Assembly: GCA_045586405.1 (NCBI GenBank)
Contig: JAZNAG010000087.1
Coordinates: forward strand, 1 to 64,000
Direction of reading: 5' to 3'
From: SIG607 sp045586405
Lineage (GTDB): Bacteria > Bacillota > Clostridia > Oscillospirales > Acutalibacteraceae
Length of the DNA: 64,000 bases
Shown: positions 1 to 9,135 of the stretch, piece by piece
Position numbering within the stretch: position 1 is the first letter of the stretch
How the letters are laid out: the number at the start of each line of letters is the position of its first letter
The notes under the pieces: generated by a model
What the model saw: only the letters and a program-made list of their open reading frames with translations
Told to the model about the DNA's origin: nothing
Databases searched by the model: none
Translations under genes and position numbers: made by a program

Positions 1-2000
1 TTTCCGCAACAAAGGTTGCTGTCGTAACCGAAGAACCCAGACTCGTTATGAACTGGAACGGAAAAACCATTGTTAACGTAAGCCGCGCTTTCCTTGATTC
101 CAACGGCGCGGAAAAACATATCGACGTTGTTGCAGCAAAACCCGCTTACGAACCGAAAAAAGTAACCGGAACCTTTACCGAAAACTATAAAGCTCTTGCG
201 GGCGACCTTAACGTTTGTTCCAAACGCGGTCTTTCCGAAAGATTCGACTCCACCATCGGCGCAGGCACCGTTCTTATGCCCTTCGGCGGAAAGAACCAGA
301 TCACTCCTATTCAGGCGATGGTCCAGAAAATTTCCGTTGAGAAAAAACACACCGACGACTGTTCCTATATGTCCTGGGGCTATAACCCCTTCATCACCGA
401 ACAGAGCCCTTATCACGGCGCATATCTCGCAGTAGTTGAATCCGCCGCAAAACTTGTTGCAACCGGTGCTTCCTTCGAAGATGTTTACCTCACCTTCCAG
501 GAATATTTTGAAAAACTCGGAAAAGATTCCAGACGTTGGGGCAAACCCCTTTCTGCACTTCTTGGCGCATTTAAGGCTCAAAAAGAGCTTGGTATTGCCG
601 CTATCGGCGGTAAAGACTCAATGAGTGGTACCTTTGAACACATTGATGTTCCCCCTACCCTTGTTTCCTTTGCCGTTACCTGTGAACCCAACAAAAATAT
701 TGTTTCTCCTGAATTCAAAAAGACAGGCAGTAAGGTTGTTCTTCTCCCCTGCAAATATGACGAAAACGGTTTGCCTGTAACAGAAGAGCTTATCAAACTT
801 TTCGGCACCGTTCATTCACTTGTTGAAAGCGGAAAAACATTAGCTATTTATACTCCCGGTATGGGCGGTATAGGTGAGGCTGTATTTAAAATGGCTATCG
901 GTAACAGAATAGGCTTTAAGTACAGCGATACCCTTACAACCGAAGAAATCTTCAAATATAACTATGCTTCCTTTATAGTTGAACTTGCCGATGATACCGA
1001 TATCGGTACCCTTATCGGCTACACAACTGACAAAGCTACCATTACATTAAAGGATGAAGTAATTGATCTTTGCGCACTTCAGAACGATTATGAAAATGTT
1101 TTAGAAAGCGTTTATCCCTGCAACATTGATCATAAATCAGAAAATCCTGAAAAGTTCTCCTTTAAAGCAGAAGGCTATGCCAAACCGAAAATCAGTTGTG
1201 CTAAACCTAAGGTGCTTATCCCTGTATTCCCCGGCACCAACTGTGAATATGATACTGCAAAGGCTCTGCTTACCGCAGGTGCTGACCCTGAAATATTTGT
1301 TATAAACAACCTTTCTGCTCAAAGTGTTGCTGAATCAGTTGACACCTTTGCTAAGAAAATGAAACAGGCTCAGATAGTATTCATTCCCGGTGGTTTCTCA
1401 GGCGGTGACGAGCCCGACGGCTCTGGTAAGTTTATTACCGCTTTCTTCAGAAACCCTGCAATTAAAGACGAGGTTAACGAGCTTCTCTATAACCGCGACG
1501 GTCTTATGGCAGGTATATGTAACGGTTTCCAGGCTCTTGTAAAGCTCGGTCTTGTACCCTTTGGCGAGATTATAGATACCGACGAGAACTGCCCCACCCT
1601 TACCTTTAACACCATCGGCAGACATCAGTCCCGTCTTGTTCAAACCCGTATTGCTTCCAACAAGTCACCTTGGCTTATGGAAACCAATGTGGATGATATC
1701 TACACAGTGCCGATTTCTCACGGTGAAGGACGCTTTATAGTAAGTGACGAACTTGCAGCAAAGCTTGCCGCTAACGGACAGATAGCTACACAGTATGTTG
1801 ATTTATCGGGCAATCCCACCGCTGATATCCGCTTTAATCCCAACAACTCTTGCTTTGCTATTGAGGGTATAACCAGTCCCGACGGCAGAGTTATCGGTAA
1901 AATGGGACACAGTGAGCGTATTGGCGACGGTCTTTATAAAAATGTTGATGGAAAATACGATATGGGTATGTTCCGCAGCGCTGTTAAATACTTTAAATAA
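1..2000 (+). CDS. purL: Phosphoribosylformylglycinamidine synthase, C-terminal part (5' end outside window)
   Basis: Makes FGAM from FGAR, glutamine and ATP in purine synthesis (cytoplasm). The reading frame is open from base 3, so the gene starts upstream of the window; about 665 residues are present. The first two thirds is the AIR-synthase-like ATP-binding core (AIGGKDSMSG motif near residue 205). The last ~260 residues are a class I glutamine amidotransferase with PGTNCEYD, the nucleophile cysteine in GICNGFQ, and ISHGEGRF. The fused glutaminase identifies the large single-chain PurL rather than the split PurL/PurQ/PurS enzyme. The next gene, fhs, starts 12 bases downstream, consistent with a purine/formyl-folate operon. 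Confidence 0.95.
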   Translation, partial: SATKVAVVTEEPRLVMNWNGKTIVNVSRAFLDSNGAEKHIDVVAAKPAYEPKKVTGTFTENYKALAGDLNVCSKRGLSERFDSTIGAGTVLMPFGGKNQITPIQAMVQKISVEKKHTDDCSYMSWGYNPFITEQSPYHGAYLAVVESAAKLVATGASFEDVYLTFQEYFEKLGKDSRRWGKPLSALLGAFKAQKELGIAAIGGKDSMSGTFEHIDVPPTLVSFAVTCEPNKNIVSPEFKKTGSKVVLLPCKYDENGLPVTEELIKLFGTVHSLVESGKTLAIYTPGMGGIGEAVFKMAIGNRIGFKYSDTLTTEEIFKYNYASFIVELADDTDIGTLIGYTTDKATITLKDEVIDLCALQNDYENVLESVYPCNIDHKSENPEKFSFKAEGYAKPKISCAKPKVLIPVFPGTNCEYDTAKALLTAGADPEIFVINNLSAQSVAESVDTFAKKMKQAQIVFIPGGFSGGDEPDGSGKFITAFFRNPAIKDEVNELLYNRDGLMAGICNGFQALVKLGLVPFGEIIDTDENCPTLTFNTIGRHQSRLVQTRIASNKSPWLMETNVDDIYTVPISHGEGRFIVSDELAAKLAANGQIATQYVDLSGNPTADIRFNPNNSCFAIEGITSPDGRVIGKMGHSERIGDGLYKNVDGKYDMGMFRSAVKYFK

Positions 2001-2012
2001 GAGGTGTTCTTT

Positions 2013-3680
2013 ATGAAAAGTGATATTGAAATTGCTCAGGAAGTTGAACTTCGTCCAATAACCGAAATTGCAGAAACTGCTGGTATTCCCGACGAGAAGC
2101 TTGAACAGTACGGCAAATACAAGGCTAAAATAGACCTTTCTCTTTTAAAGGACGAAAATAGACAAAACGGCAAACTGATTTTGGTTACCGCCATTAACCC
2201 CACCCCTGCAGGCGAAGGCAAAACAACTACAACTATCGGTCTTGCAGATGCAATGAGAGCAACAGGCAGAAATGTGGTTGTTGCTCTACGCGAACCATCC
2301 TTAGGTCCCGTTTTCGGTGTTAAGGGCGGTGCCGCAGGCGGCGGTTATGCTCAGGTTGTTCCTATGGAAGACATTAACCTTCACTTTACAGGTGACTTCC
2401 ACGCTATCGGCGCGGCAAACAATCTTCTTGCCGCTATGCTTGATAACCATATTCATCAGGGAAATGCTCTTGGTATTGATGTAAGACGCATTACCTGGAA
2501 AAGATGCGTGGATATGAATGACCGTCAACTTCGCTTTGTGACCGACGGTCTTGGCGGTAAAGTAAACGGTGTTCCCAGAGAAGACGGATTTGACATTACC
2601 GTTGCAAGTGAAATTATGGCGGTGCTTTGTCTTTCAAATTCTATCACCGACCTTAAAGAGCGTCTTTCTCGTATCATTGTGGGCTACACCTATGACGACA
2701 AACCCGTTACAGCAGGTCAGCTTAACGCTCAGGGCGCTATGACTGCGCTTTTAAAAGATGCTTTAAAGCCAAACCTTGTTCAGACCTTAGAGGGCACTCC
2801 CGCCCTTGTTCACGGTGGACCTTTTGCTAACATTGCCCACGGTTGTAACTCAATTATCGCTACAAAAATGGCTATGAAGCTTGGCGATTACGCTATTACC
2901 GAAGCAGGTTTTGGTGCTGACCTTGGCGCTGAAAAGTTCCTTGATATTAAGTGCCGTTTCGGCGGTCTTAAACCCAGCGCTGTTGTTCTTGTAGCAACTA
3001 TCCGCGCTCTTAAAATGAATGGCGGTGTTGCTAAGACCGACCTTAAGGAAGAAAATCTTGAAGCACTCAGTAAAGGTATGCCTAACCTTATGCGCCACGC
3101 AAGTAATATTAAAAATGTATATAAACTTCCTTGCGTTGTTGCTGTTAACCGCTTCCCCACCGATACCGACGCCGAAGTTCAACTTGTAATTGACCACTGC
3201 GCTAAACTTGGTATTAAAGCAATTTGCTCAAAGGTTTGCGCAGAAGGTTCTAAGGGCGGTATTGAACTGGCAGAAGAAGTTGCCCGTCTTTGCGAACAGG
3301 ATAACGATTTCACCTTCTGCTATGAAGATAATCTTTCTATCGAGGAAAAGATTAAAGCAATAGTTACCAAAATTTACGGCGGCGACAATGTTATATTTAC
3401 TCCTGCCGCTAAAAAAGAAATTGCAAAACTTACCGAACTCGGCTTTTCGACTATGCCCGTTTGTATGGCAAAAACCCAGTACAGTTTTTCTGACGATATG
3501 ACGAAACTGGGCGCACCTACCGGCTTTGATATTACGGTGAGAAATATTAAGGTCAGCGCCGGTGCAGGATTTATAGTTGCCCTTACAGGCGATATAATGA
3601 CAATGCCGGGACTCCCCAAGTTTCCTGCCGCCGAAAAAATTGACGTTGACGAAAACGGCATAATCAGCGGTCTGTTCTAA
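2013..3680 (+). CDS. fhs: Formate--tetrahydrofolate ligase
   Basis: ATP-dependent synthesis of 10-formyl-THF from formate and THF, supplying formyl groups for the purine pathway. 555 residues, normal family length. The P-loop-like segment TPAGEGKTTTTIGL is near residue 65, followed by LREPSLGPVFGVKGGAAGGG, both hallmarks of Fhs. The frame can be opened at a GTG at 2004, but that GTG lies inside the Shine-Dalgarno GAGGTG, so the ATG at 2013 is taken as start. It follows purL closely and is closed by a strong terminator. Confidence 0.96.
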   Translation: MKSDIEIAQEVELRPITEIAETAGIPDEKLEQYGKYKAKIDLSLLKDENRQNGKLILVTAINPTPAGEGKTTTTIGLADAMRATGRNVVVALREPSLGPVFGVKGGAAGGGYAQVVPMEDINLHFTGDFHAIGAANNLLAAMLDNHIHQGNALGIDVRRITWKRCVDMNDRQLRFVTDGLGGKVNGVPREDGFDITVASEIMAVLCLSNSITDLKERLSRIIVGYTYDDKPVTAGQLNAQGAMTALLKDALKPNLVQTLEGTPALVHGGPFANIAHGCNSIIATKMAMKLGDYAITEAGFGADLGAEKFLDIKCRFGGLKPSAVVLVATIRALKMNGGVAKTDLKEENLEALSKGMPNLMRHASNIKNVYKLPCVVAVNRFPTDTDAEVQLVIDHCAKLGIKAICSKVCAEGSKGGIELAEEVARLCEQDNDFTFCYEDNLSIEEKIKAIVTKIYGGDNVIFTPAAKKEIAKLTELGFSTMPVCMAKTQYSFSDDMTKLGAPTGFDITVRNIKVSAGAGFIVALTGDIMTMPGLPKFPAAEKIDVDENGIISGLF

Positions 3681-3697
3681 CTTATATTTTCAAATTT

Positions 3698-3732
3698 AAA
3701 AGCCTCTGAAATTTGATTTTCAGAGGCTTTTT
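3698..3732 (+). terminator. Rho-independent terminator of purL-fhs
   Basis: Stem AAAGCCTCTGAAA / TTTTCAGAGGCTTT with a short loop and a T-run, just after the fhs stop. The stem is A/T-flanked on both sides, so it could also stop transcripts arriving on the other strand. Confidence 0.85.
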
Positions 3733-3733
3733 A

Positions 3734-4243
3734 TTATGGCTCCTTAAATAACCCTATATTAACAGGATTATAGGTAAAAACAACAAATAACACGGTAATT
3801 AACAGCAAAACGACAGCTGATAATATCTCAAAATATTTTGGAGTATTAAAAATACTTTTTTCTATGACTATGGTAAGCAAAAAAGTTATTATTACACCTA
3901 TTATATATATTAAAATATTTATAACCGGCATATCGGTTTTACCTACTATTCCCGATATAGTATAAAAGGCAGTGACTATCCATAGAATACCCACTACTAT
4001 AGACACCGTTCTTGAAAACAAAAATGCGGTGTTTTTTTCTTTAAACAAAAACCACTCAATAACCGTATACACCAGTATTGGAAAAAACAGCAACTTAAGA
4101 TGCTCCCACGTACTTTCGTTGACTGCACTAAAATACCCTACAAACTTGTTATTGTTACTCCACTCAAAAGCAAAATGAAGCAATATTCCGGAAACTGAGC
4201 ATAAAATTATACCGAAAACAGTTCTCCACTTTTTATTACGCAA
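3734..4243 (-). CDS. Small integral membrane protein (DUF6512-like)
   Basis: 169 residues, five to six hydrophobic segments, no signal for export beyond the first helix. The motif NESTWEHLKLLFFP near residue 42 follows the first membrane segment and is what I recall as characteristic of the DUF6512 family; that family name is from memory and has no known function. The start is TTG, chosen because AAAGGAG lies 9 bases upstream and no ATG fits. The ribosome site sits inside the terminator hairpin of the preceding gene. No promoter of its own is evident. Confidence 0.7.
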   Translation of the reverse strand: MRNKKWRTVFGIILCSVSGILLHFAFEWSNNNKFVGYFSAVNESTWEHLKLLFFPILVYTVIEWFLFKEKNTAFLFSRTVSIVVGILWIVTAFYTISGIVGKTDMPVINILIYIIGVIITFLLTIVIEKSIFNTPKYFEILSAVVLLLITVLFVVFTYNPVNIGLFKEP

Positions 4244-4287
4244 AAAACAGCACTCCTTTACTAAAATAAAGTATATGCTGTTTTTTA
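4242..4287 (-). terminator. Terminator of the oxidoreductase gene, overlapping the next start codon
   Basis: On the minus strand AAAAAACAGCA, a ~22-base loop holding AAAGGAG, then TGCTGTTTTTT. The T-run runs directly into the TTG start codon of the following membrane-protein gene. Confidence 0.6.
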
Positions 4288-4291
4288 TAAT

Positions 4292-5278
4292 TTAATTATT
4301 AAATTTTATTCCCGATTGCAGTCGCATCATTTCCATAACAGAGCAAACAGCATGGGCTATTCTGTTCATTTCACTATATTCCTCTTTTGTTTCCTCTGGG
4401 TTAGTAATATATCTATAAAAATCTTTCGCTTCATAGCTCATATACTCAGGCTTTGTCATTACGCCTGTCAGTCTTTCTTCTTTATCGTCTGCATAAAGAA
4501 TCATATTTTCATATTTTGAAACAAGACCGATATCTATTTTACCACAGTCACCCATTATTTCGCTGGGTGTATCGCTCTGACAAATTTTAGAGGAAACAAC
4601 GTTTACAATATGGTCTGAGTACTTGAATATTGAATTAACCGCACAGTCACTTCCGTTATCAAGAAAAGTGGCGGTGGTGTAAACCGAGTCGGGTAACCCA
4701 TAAAGGTCAATGGCAGGATAAACACAGTAAATACCTAAATCCATAAGAGTGCCCGTTGCAAATTCAGGGTTGAATATATTGGGATTTTCACCCCTGAGAT
4801 AATCTTTATATTTACTTGAGTGCTGACAAAACTGGAAACGGGAATTTTGTATTCTGCCAAGTCTGCCTATATTCTCTTTAAGCAATTTTCTGGCAGGTAA
4901 ATGTATGGGAATATACGCTTCCATAGCGATTACATTATTTTCGTGTGCCGCATCCATAAGTTGCAGAAACTCTTCCTCTGTTATAACTATAGGCTTTTCA
5001 ACAATAACATGCTTTTTATTCTTCACCATAAGCATAGCCTGTTCAAAGTGCAAAGAGTTGGGACTCGCAATATAAACAGCATCAACCTTATCACTTTTGG
5101 CCAGTTCCTCAATATCGGTATAAACCGTAGCGGTTTTGCCGATTTCTTTTAAAAACTCCTCACCACGATCAATAGTTCTTGAATACACGGCAGTAAGTTC
5201 AAACCCCTCTGCAATATCTGCTCCGCCAATAAAAGATGCAGTTATCCAGCTGGTACCTATTGTAGCCAGTCTAATCAT
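4292..5278 (-). CDS. Gfo/Idh/MocA family NAD(P)-dependent oxidoreductase
   Basis: 328 residues, cytoplasmic. An N-terminal Rossmann fold (variant dinucleotide loop IGTSWITASFI at residues 7-17), DAVYIASPNSLHFEQ near residue 65 and the VEKPI motif near 93 mark the family; the C-terminal alpha/beta domain follows. Members oxidise or reduce sugars and cyclitols or reduce biliverdin-like molecules; the substrate cannot be read here and no sugar genes are adjacent. Good ribosome site AGGTGG before the ATG. It lies downstream of the secDF terminator without an obvious promoter. Confidence 0.85.
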   Translation of the reverse strand: MIRLATIGTSWITASFIGGADIAEGFELTAVYSRTIDRGEEFLKEIGKTATVYTDIEELAKSDKVDAVYIASPNSLHFEQAMLMVKNKKHVIVEKPIVITEEEFLQLMDAAHENNVIAMEAYIPIHLPARKLLKENIGRLGRIQNSRFQFCQHSSKYKDYLRGENPNIFNPEFATGTLMDLGIYCVYPAIDLYGLPDSVYTTATFLDNGSDCAVNSIFKYSDHIVNVVSSKICQSDTPSEIMGDCGKIDIGLVSKYENMILYADDKEERLTGVMTKPEYMSYEAKDFYRYITNPEETKEEYSEMNRIAHAVCSVMEMMRLQSGIKFNN

Positions 5279-5301
5279 AAAAGCCCACCTTTCTATATAA
5301 T

Positions 5302-5328
5302 TAAAGCCGACTTATGTTGTCGGCTTTA
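5302..5328 (-). terminator. Terminator of secDF
   Basis: Stem AAAGCCGAC / GTCGGCTTT around a short loop, 7 bases past the secF stop, with T-rich sequence on the minus-strand exit side. Confidence 0.75.
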
Positions 5329-5334
5329 AACTTC

Positions 5335-6273
5335 TTATTTTGCTTTTGCGTCTAATTTCTTTCTCCAGATAACCCACAAAGGACAAGATACAAAGAGTGA
5401 AGAAACACATCCCGAAATCAAGCCGAATACCATAGGAATGGCAAAGGTACGAAGGGTTGTAAGACCGAAGATTTCGGAAACAACGATTATTGTAATTACA
5501 GCTAAAACTGTAGTTGCGGTAGTAACGATATTTCTTGCAAGAACATTGTTAAGACCTGTATTTACAATATCATAAAGGCTCTTGTTAGGATTATATTTCT
5601 TATCTTCTCTGACTGCATCATAAACAACGATGGTATCGTTAAGAGAATAACCGAATATGGTAAGAACTACTGCGATATAGTTCATATCTATCTGTAAGCG
5701 GAAGATTACACAAGTCACAAAAGAAATTATAACGTCAAGCACCAGCGCAACAAGAGCGGTAAGTGCGGCGGTTACACCGCCTATTTTGCGGAAGCGGCAA
5801 CCAACATATATAACAACAAGAATTGCAACAAGAAGAACCGCAGCAAGTGCTTTAAGGAAGAACGAGGTAGCAAGAGTAGCGTTTACAGAAGTAGCACTGT
5901 AAAGTTCTACACTGTTATCCTTATATTTTTCCTGAAGCTTTTTAGTAAGATTTTCCTGTTTCTCGGTGGTCATCGCCTTATTCTTAGAAAGGGTAATTGT
6001 TACGGTGTATGTACCGCCTGCAATCGAAGAACCCTTTGAAACGGTAGAATCAGCCTCAAACACTTCAGTTACAATTGCCTTTACATCGTCGGCGGCAATA
6101 TCAGCCACTTCATCAGAATAGGTGTAGTTATAGGTAATAACGGTACCGCCCTTAAAGTTTGTATCAAGTTTTACACCGAAAACTATACCCATTACAATAC
6201 CAACTACGGTAAGTATTGCGTATGCTATAAGCACCCACTTAAGAGGTTTATTAAAATCAAAAGTCTTAGCCAT
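5335..6273 (-). CDS. secF: Protein translocase subunit SecF
   Basis: Membrane partner of SecD; uses the proton or sodium gradient to help pull exported proteins through SecYEG. 312 residues: one N-terminal membrane helix, an extracytoplasmic domain (about residues 30-130) and five C-terminal helices with the conserved GYSLNDTIVVYD segment near residue 210. Start ATG with GGAGGT 7 bases upstream; the first 8 bases overlap the end of secD, indicating translational coupling. Lysine/alanine-rich tail. Confidence 0.95.
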   Translation of the reverse strand: MAKTFDFNKPLKWVLIAYAILTVVGIVMGIVFGVKLDTNFKGGTVITYNYTYSDEVADIAADDVKAIVTEVFEADSTVSKGSSIAGGTYTVTITLSKNKAMTTEKQENLTKKLQEKYKDNSVELYSATSVNATLATSFFLKALAAVLLVAILVVIYVGCRFRKIGGVTAALTALVALVLDVIISFVTCVIFRLQIDMNYIAVVLTIFGYSLNDTIVVYDAVREDKKYNPNKSLYDIVNTGLNNVLARNIVTTATTVLAVITIIVVSEIFGLTTLRTFAIPMVFGLISGCVSSLFVSCPLWVIWRKKLDAKAK

Positions 6274-7642
6274 TTTTCTTACCTCCGTAAAGCCAGGGTT
6301 TGCGCAGGAATTTAAACTGAGATATACTTCTTAACATAAGTTTTGAGGAAACAACACCCATGATAAGGTTGAAAACAACACCTGCGAGGAGAGTATATCC
6401 GAAAGAGTAAATAGAACCTGCAATAGAAGCACCGAAGATAAGCGAGAAGAGCTTGTAGATTACAAGACCGCTTGTACCGAAGGCGCCCATAAGAACTGCA
6501 GCAACGATAACTATTGTTACGTTACCGTCAATAATAGCGCTGAGGGAGTTCTTAAAGCCTGCATCAATAGAGCCATCGATAGTTTTACCATTTGCGAATT
6601 CCTGACGGATACGCTCTGCAGCAATAACGTTACAGTCAACACCAACGCCTACTGACAAGATAATACCTGCAATACCGGGTATTGTAAGGGTAAAGCTGTT
6701 GATTCCCGGGAAGAAGCCCGAAATAGCAGCAATAGAGCCGGCAAGCTGTCCGAGAAGAGCAATAGAAGCTACTACACCATTTAAGCGGTAGCGCACTATC
6801 ATAAGAATACAGATAACCGCAAAAGCTATAGAACCAGCAATAATCATTACGTTAAGAGCGTTTTCACCAAGAGTTGGTGATACGATAGATAACTTACTGT
6901 CGTCAACGCTGAGTGCGAAAGGCAGAGAACCTGCATTGATTTTATCGGCAAGTGCCTGAGCCTCATTTGCATCAGCCATACCTGTAATTATAGCCTGACC
7001 GCCTGTAATCTGCTCATTAACGGTAGGTGCGGTAATAACAACACCATCCATCGAAATAGCAATTTGTCCCTTACTTGCGGCAAGTTCTTTAGTAGCGGTT
7101 GAGAAAAGGCTAGCGGCAGTTGAATCAAGTTCAAGAGCAACTATATAGCCATTCTTTTCATCATAGGCAGGAGTAGCCTTGGTTACGTGGTCGCCCTTGA
7201 ATATAACTGCATCAGCACTGTAGGATGAACCCTTACAGAAGGTAAGTTCGGCGGTTTCGCCAAGCGCTGCAACAGCGGCGGCAGGGTCCATAGACGAATC
7301 GTCAGAAGCCCAAGGGAAACGAACAACTATCTGATGGTTTTCTTTATCAGCATAAATTTCGTAGTCGGTAATATTCTGGCTTACCATTCTGGTATCAATA
7401 ATAGCCTGTGCTGCATCCATATCCTCATCGGTAATTTTTGCATCACTTATGTTAGGTGTAAACACAGCTTCAACACCGCCACGAATATCAATACCCCAAC
7501 GGATATCTTCCGCTCCTTTAACATACACAGTTCTTGTATCTCCGTGCCAATTTTCAATGCCGAAGAAAGCAGTGTAGGTCAAAAGAAGGATAAGTACAAG
7601 CACAACAAAGAATGTACTTTTTCTTGCTCTTTTGTTCTTCAT
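6266..7642 (-). CDS. secD: Protein translocase subunit SecD
   Basis: 458 residues; works with SecF in post-initiation protein export. N-terminal helix, WGIDIRGGVEAVF (D1-type motif) near residue 50, a large extracytoplasmic domain, then six helices with GVGVDCNVIAAERIRQE near residue 340. Short compared with the roughly 600-residue proteobacterial SecD but usual for Clostridia, where SecD and SecF remain separate genes. ATG preceded by GGAGG. Transcribed from a perfect consensus promoter 40 bases upstream. Confidence 0.95.
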   Translation of the reverse strand: MKNKRARKSTFFVVLVLILLLTYTAFFGIENWHGDTRTVYVKGAEDIRWGIDIRGGVEAVFTPNISDAKITDEDMDAAQAIIDTRMVSQNITDYEIYADKENHQIVVRFPWASDDSSMDPAAAVAALGETAELTFCKGSSYSADAVIFKGDHVTKATPAYDEKNGYIVALELDSTAASLFSTATKELAASKGQIAISMDGVVITAPTVNEQITGGQAIITGMADANEAQALADKINAGSLPFALSVDDSKLSIVSPTLGENALNVMIIAGSIAFAVICILMIVRYRLNGVVASIALLGQLAGSIAAISGFFPGINSFTLTIPGIAGIILSVGVGVDCNVIAAERIRQEFANGKTIDGSIDAGFKNSLSAIIDGNVTIVIVAAVLMGAFGTSGLVIYKLFSLIFGASIAGSIYSFGYTLLAGVVFNLIMGVVSSKLMLRSISQFKFLRKPWLYGGKKNG

Positions 7643-7681
7643 TACAAGTCCTCCACTTTAGTGTAATAAATAATATATATT

Positions 7682-7710
7682 ATTATAAAATTTTATGGTT
7701 GAAATGTCAA
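7682..7710 (-). promoter_or_regulatory. Perfect sigma-A promoter of secDF
   Basis: TTGACA (7705-7710), 17-base spacer, TATAAT (7682-7687) on the minus strand, ending 39 bases before the secD ATG. Confidence 0.85.
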
Positions 7711-7712
7711 TA

Positions 7713-8993
7713 TTAAACAGTATCGTTTAACAATTTTTCAAGCGCCGCATATCTTACCGATACACAGAGAATAATTGAAGCTTTCTTTATTTCCTCTACC
7801 GGTGGGAAGGACGGTGCAATTCTTATATTGCTATCCCTTACGTCAATACCGTAAGGATAGGTAGCGCCCACCTTTGTTAAAATCATTCCGGCGCCTGCAC
7901 AGAGTTCTTCAACACGCTTTGCACAGCCATTCATAACATTAAGGCTTATAAAGTATCCGCCTTTAGGTCTGTTCCAGCTGGCGATTTCAAGTCCGTCAAG
8001 TTCTCTGTCAAGCTCACTAAGTACACTTTCAAACTTAGGACGAAGAATAGCGGCATGTTCCTTCATATGTTCCTTAATGTCAGCTACATTTCTGAACATT
8101 CTTGCGTGGCGAAGCTGATTTAATTTATCAGGACCAATGGTCTGGAACTGCATTCTTGACTTTAAAATCTGAACATTATTCGGACTGGCACCCTGAGCGG
8201 CAACACCTGCACCCGGGAAGGTTATTTTTGAAGTTGAGGTAAACATAATAACCAAATCGGGATTACCCGCCTTAACACACTCGTCATAAATATTAAGAAG
8301 CTCATCGCCATCATCGTAAAGGTCGTGAATGGCATAAGCGTTATCCCAGAAAATACGGAAATCTTTAGCTGCAGGCTTCAATTTAGCAAGGCGTCTGACA
8401 ACCTCATCACTATAGGTTATACCCTCGGGATTAGAGTATTTGGGAACACACCACATACCCTTAACACTTTCGTCCTTAATAAGTTCCTCTACCATATCCA
8501 TATCAGGACCGTCCGCATTATTGGTGACAGGTATCATTTCTATACCAAAATGCTCGGTTATTGCAAAATGTCTGTCATAACCGGGCGCAGGACATAAAAA
8601 TTTAATATTCCCCTGCTTCATCCAGGGCTCACCGCCAAGACCGTGAGTCATAGCCTGAGCAACTGTATCATACATCATATTAAGAGAAGAATTACCGCCC
8701 ACTATAATCTGTGAAGGCGCAACACCAAGAATTTCAGAAAAGAGATCTTTAAGCTCAACAAGTCCGTCAAGGCCACCGTAATTACGGCAGTCAACCCCGT
8801 CTTTATTCTTAAAGCCCAGATTATTTCCAACAAGGTCGAAAATTCTCTTGCTTAAATCCATCTGGTCAGCACCGGGTTTTCCGCGTGACATATCAAGATT
8901 AAGACCAAGCAAAGCAAGTCTTGCATACTCCTGCTTTACTATCTCAAATTCTTTTATCAGTTCTTCTTTTGTCATTTTTAAATAACTGGTCAT
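7713..8993 (-). CDS. PLP-dependent aminotransferase (class I/II fold, clostridial Asp-aminotransferase/MocR-like group)
   Basis: 426 residues, cytoplasmic transaminase. The early motif LDMSRGKPGADQ, VGGNSSLNMMYD near 110, CVPKYSNPEG, WDNAYAIHDLY (PLP-ring Asp/Tyr) and STSKITFPGAG, which holds the Schiff-base lysine, fit the group often annotated as aspartate or alanine-glyoxylate aminotransferase (I recall Pfam PF12897). The substrate is not certain. The frame extends upstream to 9050, but the ATG at 8993 has GGGGG 9 bases ahead and lies downstream of a good promoter, so it is taken as start. Confidence 0.85.
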   Translation of the reverse strand: MTSYLKMTKEELIKEFEIVKQEYARLALLGLNLDMSRGKPGADQMDLSKRIFDLVGNNLGFKNKDGVDCRNYGGLDGLVELKDLFSEILGVAPSQIIVGGNSSLNMMYDTVAQAMTHGLGGEPWMKQGNIKFLCPAPGYDRHFAITEHFGIEMIPVTNNADGPDMDMVEELIKDESVKGMWCVPKYSNPEGITYSDEVVRRLAKLKPAAKDFRIFWDNAYAIHDLYDDGDELLNIYDECVKAGNPDLVIMFTSTSKITFPGAGVAAQGASPNNVQILKSRMQFQTIGPDKLNQLRHARMFRNVADIKEHMKEHAAILRPKFESVLSELDRELDGLEIASWNRPKGGYFISLNVMNGCAKRVEELCAGAGMILTKVGATYPYGIDVRDSNIRIAPSFPPVEEIKKASIILCVSVRYAALEKLLNDTV

Positions 8994-9021
8994 AAAAGTA
9001 CCCCCATTGTATATCTTTATT

Positions 9022-9050
9022 ACTATACTATACTTTTTATAATTTTTCAA
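9022..9050 (-). promoter_or_regulatory. Sigma-A promoter of the aminotransferase gene
   Basis: TTGAAA (9045-9050), 17 bases, TATAGT (9022-9027) on the minus strand. It lies inside the upstream extension of the reading frame, supporting the start at 8993. Confidence 0.65.
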
Positions 9051-9100
9051 GCAAAAAGAACAGATATCCTTACATATTTAATAAAAAATTCATTATATAT

Positions 9101-9132
9101 AAAAAACAACCGCCCTGCCGGGCGGATGTTTT
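9101..9132 (-). terminator. Terminator of the LtaS-like gene
   Basis: CCGCCC / GGGCGG stem with a 4-base loop immediately after the stop, followed on the minus strand by TTGTTTTTT. Confidence 0.85.
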
Positions 9133-9135
9133 AAC

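Noticed and set aside
1..640. C-richer codon use in the first part of purL, suggesting a mosaic gene
   Set aside because: Counting several 60-base lines gave 43-48% G+C on both sides of the apparent break, too small a change to claim recombination.
2004..2012. GTG start for fhs
   Set aside because: The GTG is part of the Shine-Dalgarno GAGGTG that serves the ATG at 2013.
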